Shown here piece by piece: positions 49,101-61,100 of a DNA stretch of 64,000 nucleotides. The notes below the pieces were generated by a model that did no database searches, was not told where the DNA came from, and was given only the letters and a program-made list of their open reading frames with translations. The position numbers and the translations under genes were made by a program. The number at the start of each line of letters is the position of its first letter. The first letter of the stretch is position 1. The stretch lies in contig NZ_JAIQDE010000011.1 in assembly GCF_020037015.1 (NCBI RefSeq), positions 226,722-290,721 of the forward strand, in the 5' to 3' direction. The stretch comes from Corallococcus sp. AS-1-6. Its GTDB lineage: Bacteria; Myxococcota; Myxococcia; Myxococcales; Myxococcaceae.

Positions 49101-52100
49101 AGCGGCGTGTGGCTGAGGCTGCGCGTCGGCTGGAGGACCTCCACCAGCTTCTCGAAGGGCACCTCCTGGTGCTCGTAGGCCTCCAGCACCGTGGCGCGCA
49201 CCTGCTGGAGCAGCGACCGGAAGGACTGGCCTTCATCCACCTTCGCGCGCAGGACGAGCGTGTTGACGAAGAAGCCAATGAGGCCCTCTGTCTCCGCTCG
49301 CGTGCGGCCCGCGATGGGCGAGCCCACGCTGATGTCCTGCTGGCCCGTGTAGCGCGCAAGCAGGCCCTGCCATGCAGCCAGCAGCACCATGAAGAGCGAG
49401 CCGCCTTCCCGGTGGGCCAGACTCCGGAGCGCTTGCGTCAGCTCCCGCGACAGGGTGAAGCCGAGAGTCGCGCCCGCGTTGCTCCGGACGGCCGGGCGGG
49501 GGAAGTCGGTGGGCAACTCCAGTACGGCAGGGGCGCCGGAGAGCTTCTGCTCCCAGTAGGCCACTTCCTGCCGCAGCGCCTCACCCGAAAGTGTGCGGCG
49601 CTGCCAGTCGGAGTAGTCCGCGTACTGCACGGGAAGGGCAGGCAGGGGCGACGGCTGCCCAGCGGAGAAGGCCGCGTAGAGCGTGGTGACTTCACGCACC
49701 AGCACGCCCAGCGACCAGCCGTCGGAGACGATGTGGTGCATCGTGACGACGAGGACGTGCTCGTGCCCAGAGAGCTTGAAGAGCAGCGTGCGGAGGAGCG
49801 GCCCGGTGCGCAGGTCGAAGGGCCGGCGCATCTCCATGTCCACCAGACGCCGCGCTTCGGACTCGCGCTGCGTCTCCGGCACGTCCGTGAGGTCCACGAG
49901 TCCCAGGGGCAGCGGATGGTCAGGATGGATGAGTTGGACCGGTTCGCCGTCCACCTGGGCGAAGGTGGTGCGCAGGGCGTCATGTCGGTGCACGACCTCC
50001 TGCAGGGCACGCTCCAGTACGTCCATGCGCAGGTGGCCCTCCAGCCGGACGGCGACAGGCACGTTGTATAGAGGGCTGCCCGGTTCGAGCTGATCAATGA
50101 GCCACAGCCGCTGCTGGGCGAAGGACAGCGGCAGCGGACCGTCATGCGAGACGCGGGTGAGCGGGGAGGTGTTCGTGCGGGTGAGTCCCGAGAGACGAAC
50201 CGCGAGTGCCTCCACGGTGGGCGACTCGAAGAGCGCGCGCAGGGGCAGTTCCACGCTGAACTCCGCCCGCACGCGCGACACCACCTGGGTGGCCAGCAGC
50301 GAGTGGCCCCCCAGTTCGAAGAAGGAGTCCTTCACGCCCACCTGGGGCAGACGCAGGACTTCGGCCCAGATGGAGGCCAGCTTCGCTTCGACCTCCGTGC
50401 GGGGCGCTTCGTAGGTGTTACCGGACTGAGGCGCCTCCGGCTCCGGCAGGGCCTTGCGGTCGACCTTGCCGTTGGAGTTGAGAGGCAGGGCCTCCAGCAC
50501 CACGAAGGTGGTGGGGACCATGTACTCAGGGAGGCCCTGACGCAGGTGCGTCTTGAGGGCTTCCACTTCCAGCGAGGCATTCGCCTTGGGCGTGACGTAG
50601 GCGACCAGCCGCTTGTCGGCGGCCTCACCCTTGGCGACGACGACGGCGTCCTTGAGTCCCGGAGCACGGCGGAGGGCGGCTTCGATTTCGCCCAGTTCGA
50701 TGCGGAAGCCACGCACCTTCACCTGGAAGTCGATGCGGCCGAGGTACTCCAGCCGCCCGTCGAGGCGGTACCGGACACGGTCGCCCGTGCGGTACATGCG
50801 GCCACCAGGAGGACCGTAGGGCTCCGGCACGAAGCGCTCTGCGGTCAGGTCCGGGCGCAGCAGGTAGCCACGAGCCTGACCTTCGCCCGCGAGGTACAGC
50901 TCGCCCGCGACACCCACGGGCACCGGCTGCAACGAAGCATCCAGCACGTAGGCCCGCGTCGCGGGCAGCGGCCTGCCAATTAGGGGCACTTCGTCACGGC
51001 CGACGAGAGACGCGGTGGAGTAGGTGGTGTCCTCGGACGGGCCGTAGAGGTTGAAGAGCTTCTCCACGGTGGGCACCGCGTACACCTGCCTCGCGAGCGT
51101 TTCGGGCAGGGCTTCGCCCGCGAGGTTGATGACACGCACGGAAGGCGGCACCGCGCCCAGGCGCAGCAGTTGCGCCATGGCGGAGGGCACGGTGTTGACG
51201 AGGGTGACGTGCGAGGCCGTAGGCAGCTCCGCCAGGTGCAGGGCGTTGCGTGCCACTACCACCGCGCCCCCGCTGCTCAACGGAGCGAAGAGCTCGAAGA
51301 CGGAGAGGTCGAAGTTGAGGCTCGTCGCGGCGAGGGTGCCCTTCAACTCCTCGGGGGTAAACGTCTCCAGGGCCCAGTGGAGGAAGGAGACGGCGTTGCC
51401 GTGGGAGATGGCGACACCCTTGGGACGGCCCGTGCTGCCGGAGGTGTAGATGAGGTAGGCGAGGTGGGCCGGGTGGATGTCCACCGTAGGCGCCGTGGTG
51501 GGTTGCTTCACCAGCTCCACGTCCGAGTCGAGGCACACGGGCGTGGCGCTGGTTTCGGGCAGGGCCTGCAGAAGGTGCGAATGCGCCACGAGGGCAGGCC
51601 CCTGGGCGTCCTCCAGCAGCCAGCCCAGGCGCTCACGCGGGTAACTGGGGTCCAGCGGCACGTAGGCACCACCGGCCTTGAGGATGCCGAGGGCTCCGAT
51701 GATGAGGTCCTCGGTACGCTCGACGCACAGGCCGACGCGGACTTCGGGCCCGACGCCCAGGCCGCGCAGACGGTGCGCGAGCTGGTTGGCCTTCGCGTCC
51801 AGCTCCCGGTACGTCAGCCGCCGCTCGGGCGTGATGACTGCCACGGCATCCGGCGTGCGGCGCACCTGGGCTTCCACCATCGCGGGGATGCTGCGCTCAC
51901 GCACCACCTGCGAGGCAGGCGGGTTCCATTCGACCAGGAGCTGCTGGCGCTCGGCATCCGTGAGCAGCGGCAGGTCGCCAAGCTTCGTGTCCGGCTTCTT
52001 CGCGATGGCCTCCAGCAGCACGCCGAAATGGCCCGCCATGTGCTGGATGGTCGCCGCGTCGAACAGGTCCGTCGCGAAGTCGAACGAGCCGACGAAGCCG

Positions 52101-55100
52101 TCCGGGCCCTCGCGCAGACCCAGGGAGAGGTCGAACTTGGCGAAGTGGGCTTCCAGCGGGAGGGCCTGGAAGGACAGCCCTGGCAGGCGCAGCGCCTCGG
52201 TGGGCGTGTTCTGCAGGACGAACATGGCCTGGAACAGCGGGCTGCGGCTCAGGTCGCGCGTGGGCTGCACGGCTTCCACGAGCTTCTCGAACGGCAGGTG
52301 CTGATGGTCATAGGCCGCGAGCGTCGTGCCTCGGACCTGGGTCAGCAGCTCCCGGAACGTCGCGCGCGGATTGAGTTGGGCGCGCAGGACGAGCGTGTTG
52401 ATGAAGAAGCCGATGAGGCCTTCGGTCTCCGCCTGCGTGCGGCCCGCGATGGGCGTGCCCACGCTGATGTCATCCTGCGCGGAGTAGCGCGACAGCAGCA
52501 CCTGGAAGGCCGCCAGCAACGTCATGAACGGCGTGGCGCCTTCCCGCTGTGAGAGGGCCTTGAGGCCATCCGCGACGCGCTTGGGAATGCGCACGTCCAC
52601 CGAGTCGCCCCGGTGCGACTGCACGGGCGGACGCGGGTGGTCCGTGGGCAGCTCCAGCGCCGGGGGCGCCCCGGAGAGCTGCTGCTTCCAGTAGTGGATT
52701 TGCGCGTCCAGCGCCTCTCCCTGGAGCCAGTTTCGCTGCCACGCCGCGAAGTCCGCATACTGCACGGGCAGCGGCGGGAGCGAGGGCGACCGGCCCGTGG
52801 AGAAGGCCGCGTAGAAGGTCGCCACTTCCCGGACGAGGACGCCCATGGACCAACCGTCGGAGACGATGTGGTGCATCGTCACCAGCAGCAGGTGGGAGTC
52901 CTTGGCCAACCGTACCAGTGTGCTGCGCAGCAGCGGGCCCCTGGCCAGGTCGAACGGCCGTCGTGCTTCCTCGTCGGCCATCCGCCGCGCCTCTTCTTCC
53001 CGGAGTGCTTCAGGCCGGGCGGAGAGGTCCACGAGTGGCAGCGCCCAACCGCAGGGCGCATGGACCGTCTGGATGGGCTGGTCCTGGTGCTGGTGGAAGG
53101 TGGTGCGCAGGGCCTCGTGGCGCTGGATGAGCGCTTCGAAGGCACGGCGCAGCGACTCCACGTCCAACTGCCCCGAGAGCTGGAGCGCCGTGGGGATATT
53201 GTACGACGCGTCCCCAGGCTGGAGCTGATCCAGCAGCCACAGCCGCTGCTGCGCGAAGGACAATGGCCGCGGGCCGTCCGCGTGCATCTGGGTGGGCGCG
53301 GGCAGGTGGCGGTTCGGCGTGGCCGTCTGGAGCCGCTCCGCGAGCGTGGCGACCGTGGGGGACTCGAAGAGGACCCGCAGCGGCAGCTCCACGCGGAACG
53401 TGGCGCGCACGCGCGAGACGAGCTGGGTGGCCAGCAACGAGTGGCCGCCGAGCGCGAAGAAGTCGTCGTGGACGCCTACGCGCTCCACGCGCAGCACCTG
53501 CGTGAAGAGGGCCGCGAGCTGCTCCTCGGCGGGGGTGCGCGGTGCGACGTAGGTGGAAGCGAGCGCGGAGCCCTGGGGGGCGGGCAAGGCCTTGCGGTCC
53601 ACCTTGCCGTTGGTGTTGAGCGGCAGCGCTTCCAGCACCAGGAACGCGGAAGGCACCATGTACTCGGGCAGGTGCTGCTTGAGGAAGGTGCGCAGCTCGG
53701 TGGAGTCCAGGGACTCTCCCGCCTCGGGGACGAGATAGGCGACGAGCCGCTTGTCTCCGGGCACATCCTCGCGGGCGAGGACGACGGCTTGATGCACGGC
53801 GGGATGGCCCAGCAGGCGGGACTCGATTTCACCCAGCTCGATGCGGAAGCCGCGCACCTTCACCTGGAAGTCGGCGCGGCCCAGGTAGTCGAGCATCCCG
53901 TCCGCGCGCCAGCGCACCACGTCGCCGGTGCGGTAGAGGCGGGCACCCGGGGTGGAGGAGAAGGCATCCGGGATGAAGCGGTCCGCCGTCAACTCCGGGC
54001 GGTTGAGGTAGCCGCGCGCGACGCCCTCACCGCCGATGAAGAGCTCACCGGCGACGCCAATGGGCACGGGGCGCAGCGTGCGGTCCAGGACGTAGACGCG
54101 CACGTTGGGAAGGGGCCGGCCGATGGTGGGCGTGGGGGAGGCGTCGAAGGCGCAGGCGGTGGCGTCGACGGTGCACTCGGTGGGGCCATAGACGTTGAAG
54201 ACGCGGGGGCGCGGGGCCTGGGCGAGGTGGCGCCAGGTGGCGGGGTCCACGGCTTCACCGCCGACGAGGACGCGGTGGGGAACTGCCGTGCGCTCCAGCA
54301 GGCCTTCATCCACCAGCAGGCGCAAGTGGGCCGGAGAGCAGTCGAGGACGTCGAGAGCGTCCTGGCCAATGCGGTTGACGAGCTCGCCGACGTCGGCGCG
54401 GGCCTCGTCGGGGACGATGCAGAGGGTATGGCCATCGAGGACCTGGATGAGCTGCTTGACGGAGGCGTCGAAGGAGAGAGGCGCATTGACGCTGACGCGC
54501 TCCCCCAGCCGGGCGTCCGCGTGCACCGTGGAGGCGAGGGCGACGCGCAGGTTGAGCACGGAGCGGTGCTGAATCATCACGCCCTTGGGACGGCCGGTGC
54601 TGCCGGAGGTGTAGATGATGTAGGCGAGGTGCTCCGGCGTGACGGACGTCACCGGGGGGGCGTGGGACTCAAGAGCAAGGTCCGCGGCGTCGGAGTCCAG
54701 GCAGAGGGTGTGCGCGGAGTGCGGAGGCAGTGAGTCGCGCAGGCGCTGCTGGGTGAGGACGACGGGAGCCCCGGTGTCGGTGAGGACGTGGGCAAGCCAC
54801 TCGCGGGGGTAGCTGGGGTCGATGGGGACGTAGGCGCCGCCAGCCTTGAGGGTGCCGAGGATGCCGACGAGGGCTTCCACGGAGCGCTCCACGCAGAGCA
54901 CGACGCGCACGTCGGGGCCAACGCCCCGCTTCACCAGCCGGTGGGCCAGTTGATTCGCACGCGTGTCCAACTCCCGGAAGGTGAGCTGCTCCTCGCGGCA
55001 GATGACGGCCAGGGCGTAGGGCGTGCGAAGGGCCTGGGCGCTGAAGGCCTCATGGAGGCAGAGGTCGCGGGGGAACTCCGCGTTGGGCCCATTCCAATCC

Positions 55101-58100
55101 ACAAGGAGCTGCTGGCGCTCCGGCGCGGTGAGCAGCGGCAAGCTCGCGAGCGTCGAGTCCGGCTGGGCGGCGATGGCCTCCAGCAGCACGCCCAGGTGTC
55201 CGGACATGCGATGGGCCGTCGACGCGTCGAAGAGGTCCGTCGCGTACGTCAGCAGTCCGACGAAGCCCTGGGGGGACTCGCCGAGCGTCAGCGTGAGGTC
55301 GAACTTGGAGGACCGCGTGTCCACCGGGACGCTCTGGAAGGACAGCCCGGACACGCGGAGCGTCTCCGTGGGCGCGTTCTGCAGGGAGAACATCGCCTGG
55401 AAGAGGGCGCTGCGGCTCAGGTCGCGCACGGGGTGGAGGACCTCCACCAGCTTTTCGAAGGGCAGGTGCTGATGCTCGTAGGCAGCGAGCGTCGTGCGGC
55501 GCACCTGGGCGAGGAACTCACGGAACGTCGCGCGCGGATCCACCTGGGCGCGCAACACCAGCGTGTTGACGAAGAAGCCGATGAGGCCCTCGGTCTCCGC
55601 CTGCGTGCGACCCGCGATGGGCGTACCCACGCTGATGTCGTCCTGCGTGGAGTAGCGCGCCAGGAGCAACTGCCACGCCGCGAGCAGCAGCATGAAGGGC
55701 GTCGCGCCTTCATCCTGGGCCAGGGCCTTCAGGGACTGCGAGATCTCCAACGGGATGCGCACGTCCACCGTGGCGCCCCGACGTGACTGCACCGGCGGAC
55801 GCGGGCGGTCCGTGGGCAGCTCCAGCGCGGAAGGTGCCCCACCCAACTGCTTCTTCCAGTAGCCCAACTGCGCATCCAGCGCTTCGCCCTGGAGCCAGCC
55901 TCGCTGCCACACGGCGAAGTCCGCGTACTGCACGGGCAGCGGCGGGAGCGACGGCCACTGGCCCATGACGAAGGCTTCGTAGAAGGCCGCTGCCTCCCGG
56001 ACGAGCACGCCCATGGACCAGCCGTCGGAGACGATGTGGTGCATCGTCACCAGCAGCAGGTGCGAGTCCTGTCCCAGCCGCACCAGCGTGCTGCGCAGCA
56101 ACGGGCCCGCGGTGAGGTCGAACGCACGCCGGGCCTCCGTGGCCGCCACGCGCTGGGCCTCCTCTTCCCGCCGCGATTCAGGCAGGGACGTCAGGTCGAT
56201 GAGGGGCAGCTCCCAGCCAGCAGGCTCCTGGATGCACTGCGACGGCTCCTCCTCCGACGTGGAGAGCGTGGTGCGCAGTGATTCGTGGCGCTCCACCAGC
56301 GCTTCGAAGGCGCGGCGCAACGACTCCACGTCCACCGGGCCCGTCAGCCGCAGGGCGGTGGGGATGTTGTACGAGATGTCTCCCGGCTGGAGCTGATCCA
56401 GCAGCCAGAGCCGCTGCTGGGCGAAGGACAGCGGAATGGCGCCTTCGCGCGGCATGGGCCGCAGCGGCGGCGCGCGGAGCCCGGCGGACCGGGCCTCCTC
56501 GAGCTTCGGCGCGAGGCCTTCGACCGTGGGCGCCTCGAAGAGCGCCCGCAGCGGCAGCTCCACTCGGAACGTGGACCGCACGCGCGAGACGAGCTGGGTG
56601 GCCAACAGCGAATGGCCTCCCATGGCGAAAAAGTCGTCCCGCACGCCGATGCGCTCCACCCGGAGGACCTCGGCGAAGAGGGTGGCGAGCTGCTCCTCGG
56701 CGGCGGTGCGCGGCGCGACGAAGACGGTGCTCCGAGGCGTGTTCCCCGGCTCCGGCAGGGCCTTCCTGTCCACCTTGCCGTTGGCGTTGAGGGGCAGCGC
56801 GTCCAGCACCACGAAGGCCGACGGCACCATGTACTCCGGCAGCCGCTGCTTGAGGCCTGCCCGGAGCGTGTCCGGGGTCGGCGAATGGCCCTCGCGCGCG
56901 GTGACGTAGCCGATGAGGCGCTTGTCCGCGCCGGTGCCCCGCGCCACGACGACCGCTTCATTCACGCCAGCGGTGGAGCGCAGCGCGGTCTCGATCTCGC
57001 CCAGCTCGATGCGGAAGCCACGCACCTTCACCTGGAGGTCGACGCGGCCCAGGAAGTCGAGCGTCCCGTCCTCCCTCCAGCGCGCCTGGTCGCCCGTGCG
57101 GTAGAGGCGCTCGCCCGGAATGGACGCGAAGGGGTGGGGGATGAAGCGCTCCGCGGTCAGGTCCGGGCGGTGCAGGTAGCCCCAGGCCAGGCCCTGGCCC
57201 CCCACGTACACCTCGCCGGCAATGCCCACGGGCACCGGGTGCAGGTGCGCGTCGAGCACGTAGACGGTGGAGTTGGAGGGCGGCCGGCCGATGGGGATGG
57301 CGCCTTCCACGCGCGAGCCATGGCCCATGGCGAAGGTGGTGGCGAGGGTCGTGTTCTCCGTGGGGCCGTAGGCGTTGTGGAAGCTCGCGCCCTCGGGGAT
57401 GCGGGTCAGGTGCTCCCGCACGCGGTCCGCGGGCAGCACGTCGCCACCGGAGAGGATCTGCCGCACGCCCGCGAGCGCTTCACCCTGGTGCAGGGCCATC
57501 TGCTCGAAGAGCGCGGTCGTCAGGAACAGCGTCGTCACGCCGTGGTGGCGCAACTGCGCGGCCAGATCCTCCAACGAAAGCGAGTGCGGCGGAGCGAGGA
57601 CGAGCTTCGAGCCATTCAACAGCGCGCCCCAGATTTCGAGCGTGGAGGCGTCGAAGGCGATGGGGGCGACCTGGAGCCAGACCTCGTCCGCGCCGAAGCG
57701 CATGAAGGTGCTGCCGAGCACCATCCGCGTGATGCCCCGGTGCGGAATGCAGACGCCCTTGGGGCGGCCGGTGCTCCCGGAGGTGAACATCACGTAGGCC
57801 ATGGCCTCGCCGTCCACGCGGACGTCGGGGGCGTGGGTCGGCCTGGTGGCGATGACGTCGCGCTGCGCGTCCAGCCAGACGCGGGTGCCGGTGGCGGGCA
57901 GCAGGGACGCGAAGGGCTGGTGGGTGACGACGAAGTGGACGTCCGCGTCCTCCAGCAGGGACGCGATGCGCTCCACGGGCGCGTTGCGATCCACGGGGAC
58001 GTAGGTGGCCCCCACCTTGAGGATGGCGAGGAGCGCCGCCACCAGCTCGAAGGACCGCTCGACGGCGAGGCCGACCCGCGCACCCGGCTGGATGCCGAGG

Positions 58101-61100
58101 TCGCGCAGGTGGTGCGCCAACTGGTTCGCGCGCGCGTCCAGTTGGGCATAGGTCAGCGAGGCCTCTCCCAGGACGAGGGCGATGGCCTCGGGCGCGCGCT
58201 GCGCCTGCCGGGCGAAGTGGACGTGGACGGGGACGTCCGTGGGACTGGCGACGGTGGTGTCGTTCCACTCCACGAGGATGCGCCGCCGCTCCTCGCTGGA
58301 GAGGAGGGACAGGTCGGCCACGGACTGCTCGGGCCTGGCGGCCACGGCCTCCAGCAGCGTGAGCCACTGGCGGGCCATCCGCTCCAGGGTGCCGCGCTTG
58401 AAGAGGGCGGTGCTGTACTCCAGCGACCCCACGAAACCCTGGGGCGAGTCCTGCATCGCCAGGTTGAGGTCGAACTTGGCGGAGCGCCCTTCGGTGACGA
58501 CCTGCTGGAAGGTGAGGCCGCGGACGCGCAGGTCTCCGGCCGGCGCGTTCTGGAGGGCGAACATCACCTGGAACAGCGGGCTGCGGCTCGCGTCCCGTAC
58601 GGGCTGGAGGACCTCCACCAGCTTCTCGAACGGAAGGTGCTGGTGTTCGTAGGCCGCGAGCGTCGTGCCGCGCACCTGGGCCAGCAACTGACGGAAGGAG
58701 TCCTCCGGCGCCACGCGCGTACGCAGGACGAGCGTGTTGACGAAGAAGCCGATGAGGCCCTCGGTCTCCGCCTGCGTGCGGCCCGCGATGGGCGAGCCCA
58801 CGGTGATGTCGTCCTGCGCGGAGTAGCGCGACAGGAGGACCTGGAATGCCGCCAGCAGCACCATGAAGGGTGTGGCGCCCTCACGCTGCGCCAGGGCCTT
58901 GAGCGCCTCGGACGTCTCCTGGGGAATCCGCACGGAGACGGCCGCGCCCTGGTGGGACTGGATGGCCGGCCGCGGATGGTCGGTGGGCAGCTCCAGCGCG
59001 AACGCCGCGCCCGCGAGCTGCTGCTTCCAGTAGCCCAGTTGCGCGTCCAGCGCCTCGCCCTGGAGCCACTGGCGCTGCCGCTCCGCGAAGTCCGCGTACT
59101 GCACCGGCAGCGGGGCCAGCGTGGGCGTCTGGCCGGAGGTGAAGGCCTCGTAGAAGGCCACCAGCTCGCGGACGAGCACGCCCATGGACCAGCCGTCGGA
59201 GACGATGTGGTGCATCGTCACGAGCAGGAAGTGGTCCTCCTCCGCCAGCCGCACCAGCGTCGTGCGCAGGAGCGGCCCGCGCTCCAGGTGGAAGGGCTGG
59301 TTCGCCTCCTTGGCGATCCGGCGCTGGGCCTCGGCTTCGCGCTGCGCGTCGGGCAGCGCGGACAGGTCCACGAGCGGCAGCGTCCACGCGTCCGGCAGGT
59401 GGATGTGCTGCGTGGCCTGCCCTTCATGCTCATGGAAGGTGGTGCGCAGGGATTCGTGTCGCGCGACCAGGGACTCGAAGGCGCGGCGCAGCGACGCCAC
59501 GTCCACCGGGCCCTTCAGCCGGAGCGCCGAGGGGATGTTGTACGACGCATCCCCCGGCGTGAGCTGATCCAGGAACCAGAGCCGCTGCTGGGCGAAGGAG
59601 AGCCGAATTGCTCCCGTGCGCGAGGCGGGCCGGAGCGGAGGCGTCCCCCGGGCCGCCGCGGGCCGCGCGTCCGCGAGCTTCAGCGCGAGGGCGGCCACGG
59701 TCGGTGCATCGAAGAGGGTCCGCAGGGGCAGCTCCAGCCCGAGCGTGGCCCGCACGCGCGAGACGAGCTGGGTGGCCAGCAGCGAGTGGCCTCCCAACGC
59801 GAAGAAGTCATCATGGAGGCCCACCCGCTCCACCCGGAGGACTTCGGAGTAGAGCGCCGCCAACTGCTTCTCGGTGGCGGTGCGCGGTGCGACGTAGGCG
59901 GCGGCGCGCGTGCTCTCCTCCGGCTCCGGCAGGGCCTTGCGGTCCACCTTGCCGTTGGAGTTGAGGGGCAGGGCGTCCAGCACCATGACGGCCGACGGCA
60001 CCATGTACTCGGGCAGGTGCTGCTTGAGTCCTGCCTTGAGCGCGTCCGTGTCCAGCGAGTGGCCTTCGCTCGCGGTGACGTAGCCGATGAGGCGCTTGTC
60101 CGCGTCCGTGCCCCGGGCCACGACGATGGCCTCGTTGACGCCGGTGGCGGAGCGCAGCACGGCTTCGACTTCGCCCAGCTCGATGCGGAAGCCGCGCACC
60201 TTCACCTGGAAGTCGACGCGGCCCAGGAAGTCGAGCGTGCCGTCCTCCCGCCAGCGGGCCTTGTCGCCCGTGCGGTAGAGACGCTCGCCCGGCGTGGAGG
60301 CGAAGGGATGGGGGACGAAGCGCTCCGCGGTCAGCTCGGGACGATTCAGGTAGCCCCAGGCCAGGCCCTGGCCACCCACGTACACCTCACCGGCGACACC
60401 CACGGGCGCAGGGCACAGGCTCGCGTCGAGCACGTAGACGGTGGAGTTGGAGAGCGGCCGGCCGATGGACACCGAACCGCCCACCACCGAATCGCGGTGC
60501 ATGGCGAAGGTGGTGGAGAAGGTGGTGTTCTCAGTGGGTCCATACCCATTGAGGAGCGTCGCGCCTTCCGGGAGACGCGCGAGGTGTTCGCGCACACGGG
60601 CGGCGGGCAGCACATCCCCACCGGCGAGGACCTGGCGCACGCCCGCGAGTGCTTCACCCTGGTGCAGGGCCATCTGCTCGAAGAGGGCGGCGGTGAGCCA
60701 GAGTGACGTCACGTGGTGGTGACGCAACTGGGCGGCCAGTTCCTCCAACGACAGGGAGTGCGGCGGGGCGAGGACGAGCTTCGCGCCGTGCAGCAGCGCG
60801 CCCCAGATTTCGAGGGTGGACGCGTCGAAGGCAACGGGTGCGAACTGCAGCCAGACTTCGTCTGGCCCGAAGCGCATGAAGGTGCTGCCGAGCACCAGTC
60901 GCGTGATGCCTCGGTGGGGCACGCTGACGCCCTTGGGACGGCCCGTGGAGCCCGACGTGAACATCACGTAGGCCAGGGCTTCACCCTCCACGCGGACCTC
61001 TGGCGCATGCGTGGGCCGCGCGGCGATCTCCGCGGACTGGGCATCCAGCCAGACGCGGGTGCCGGTGGAGGGCAGGAGTGAAGCGAAGGACTGGTGAGCG

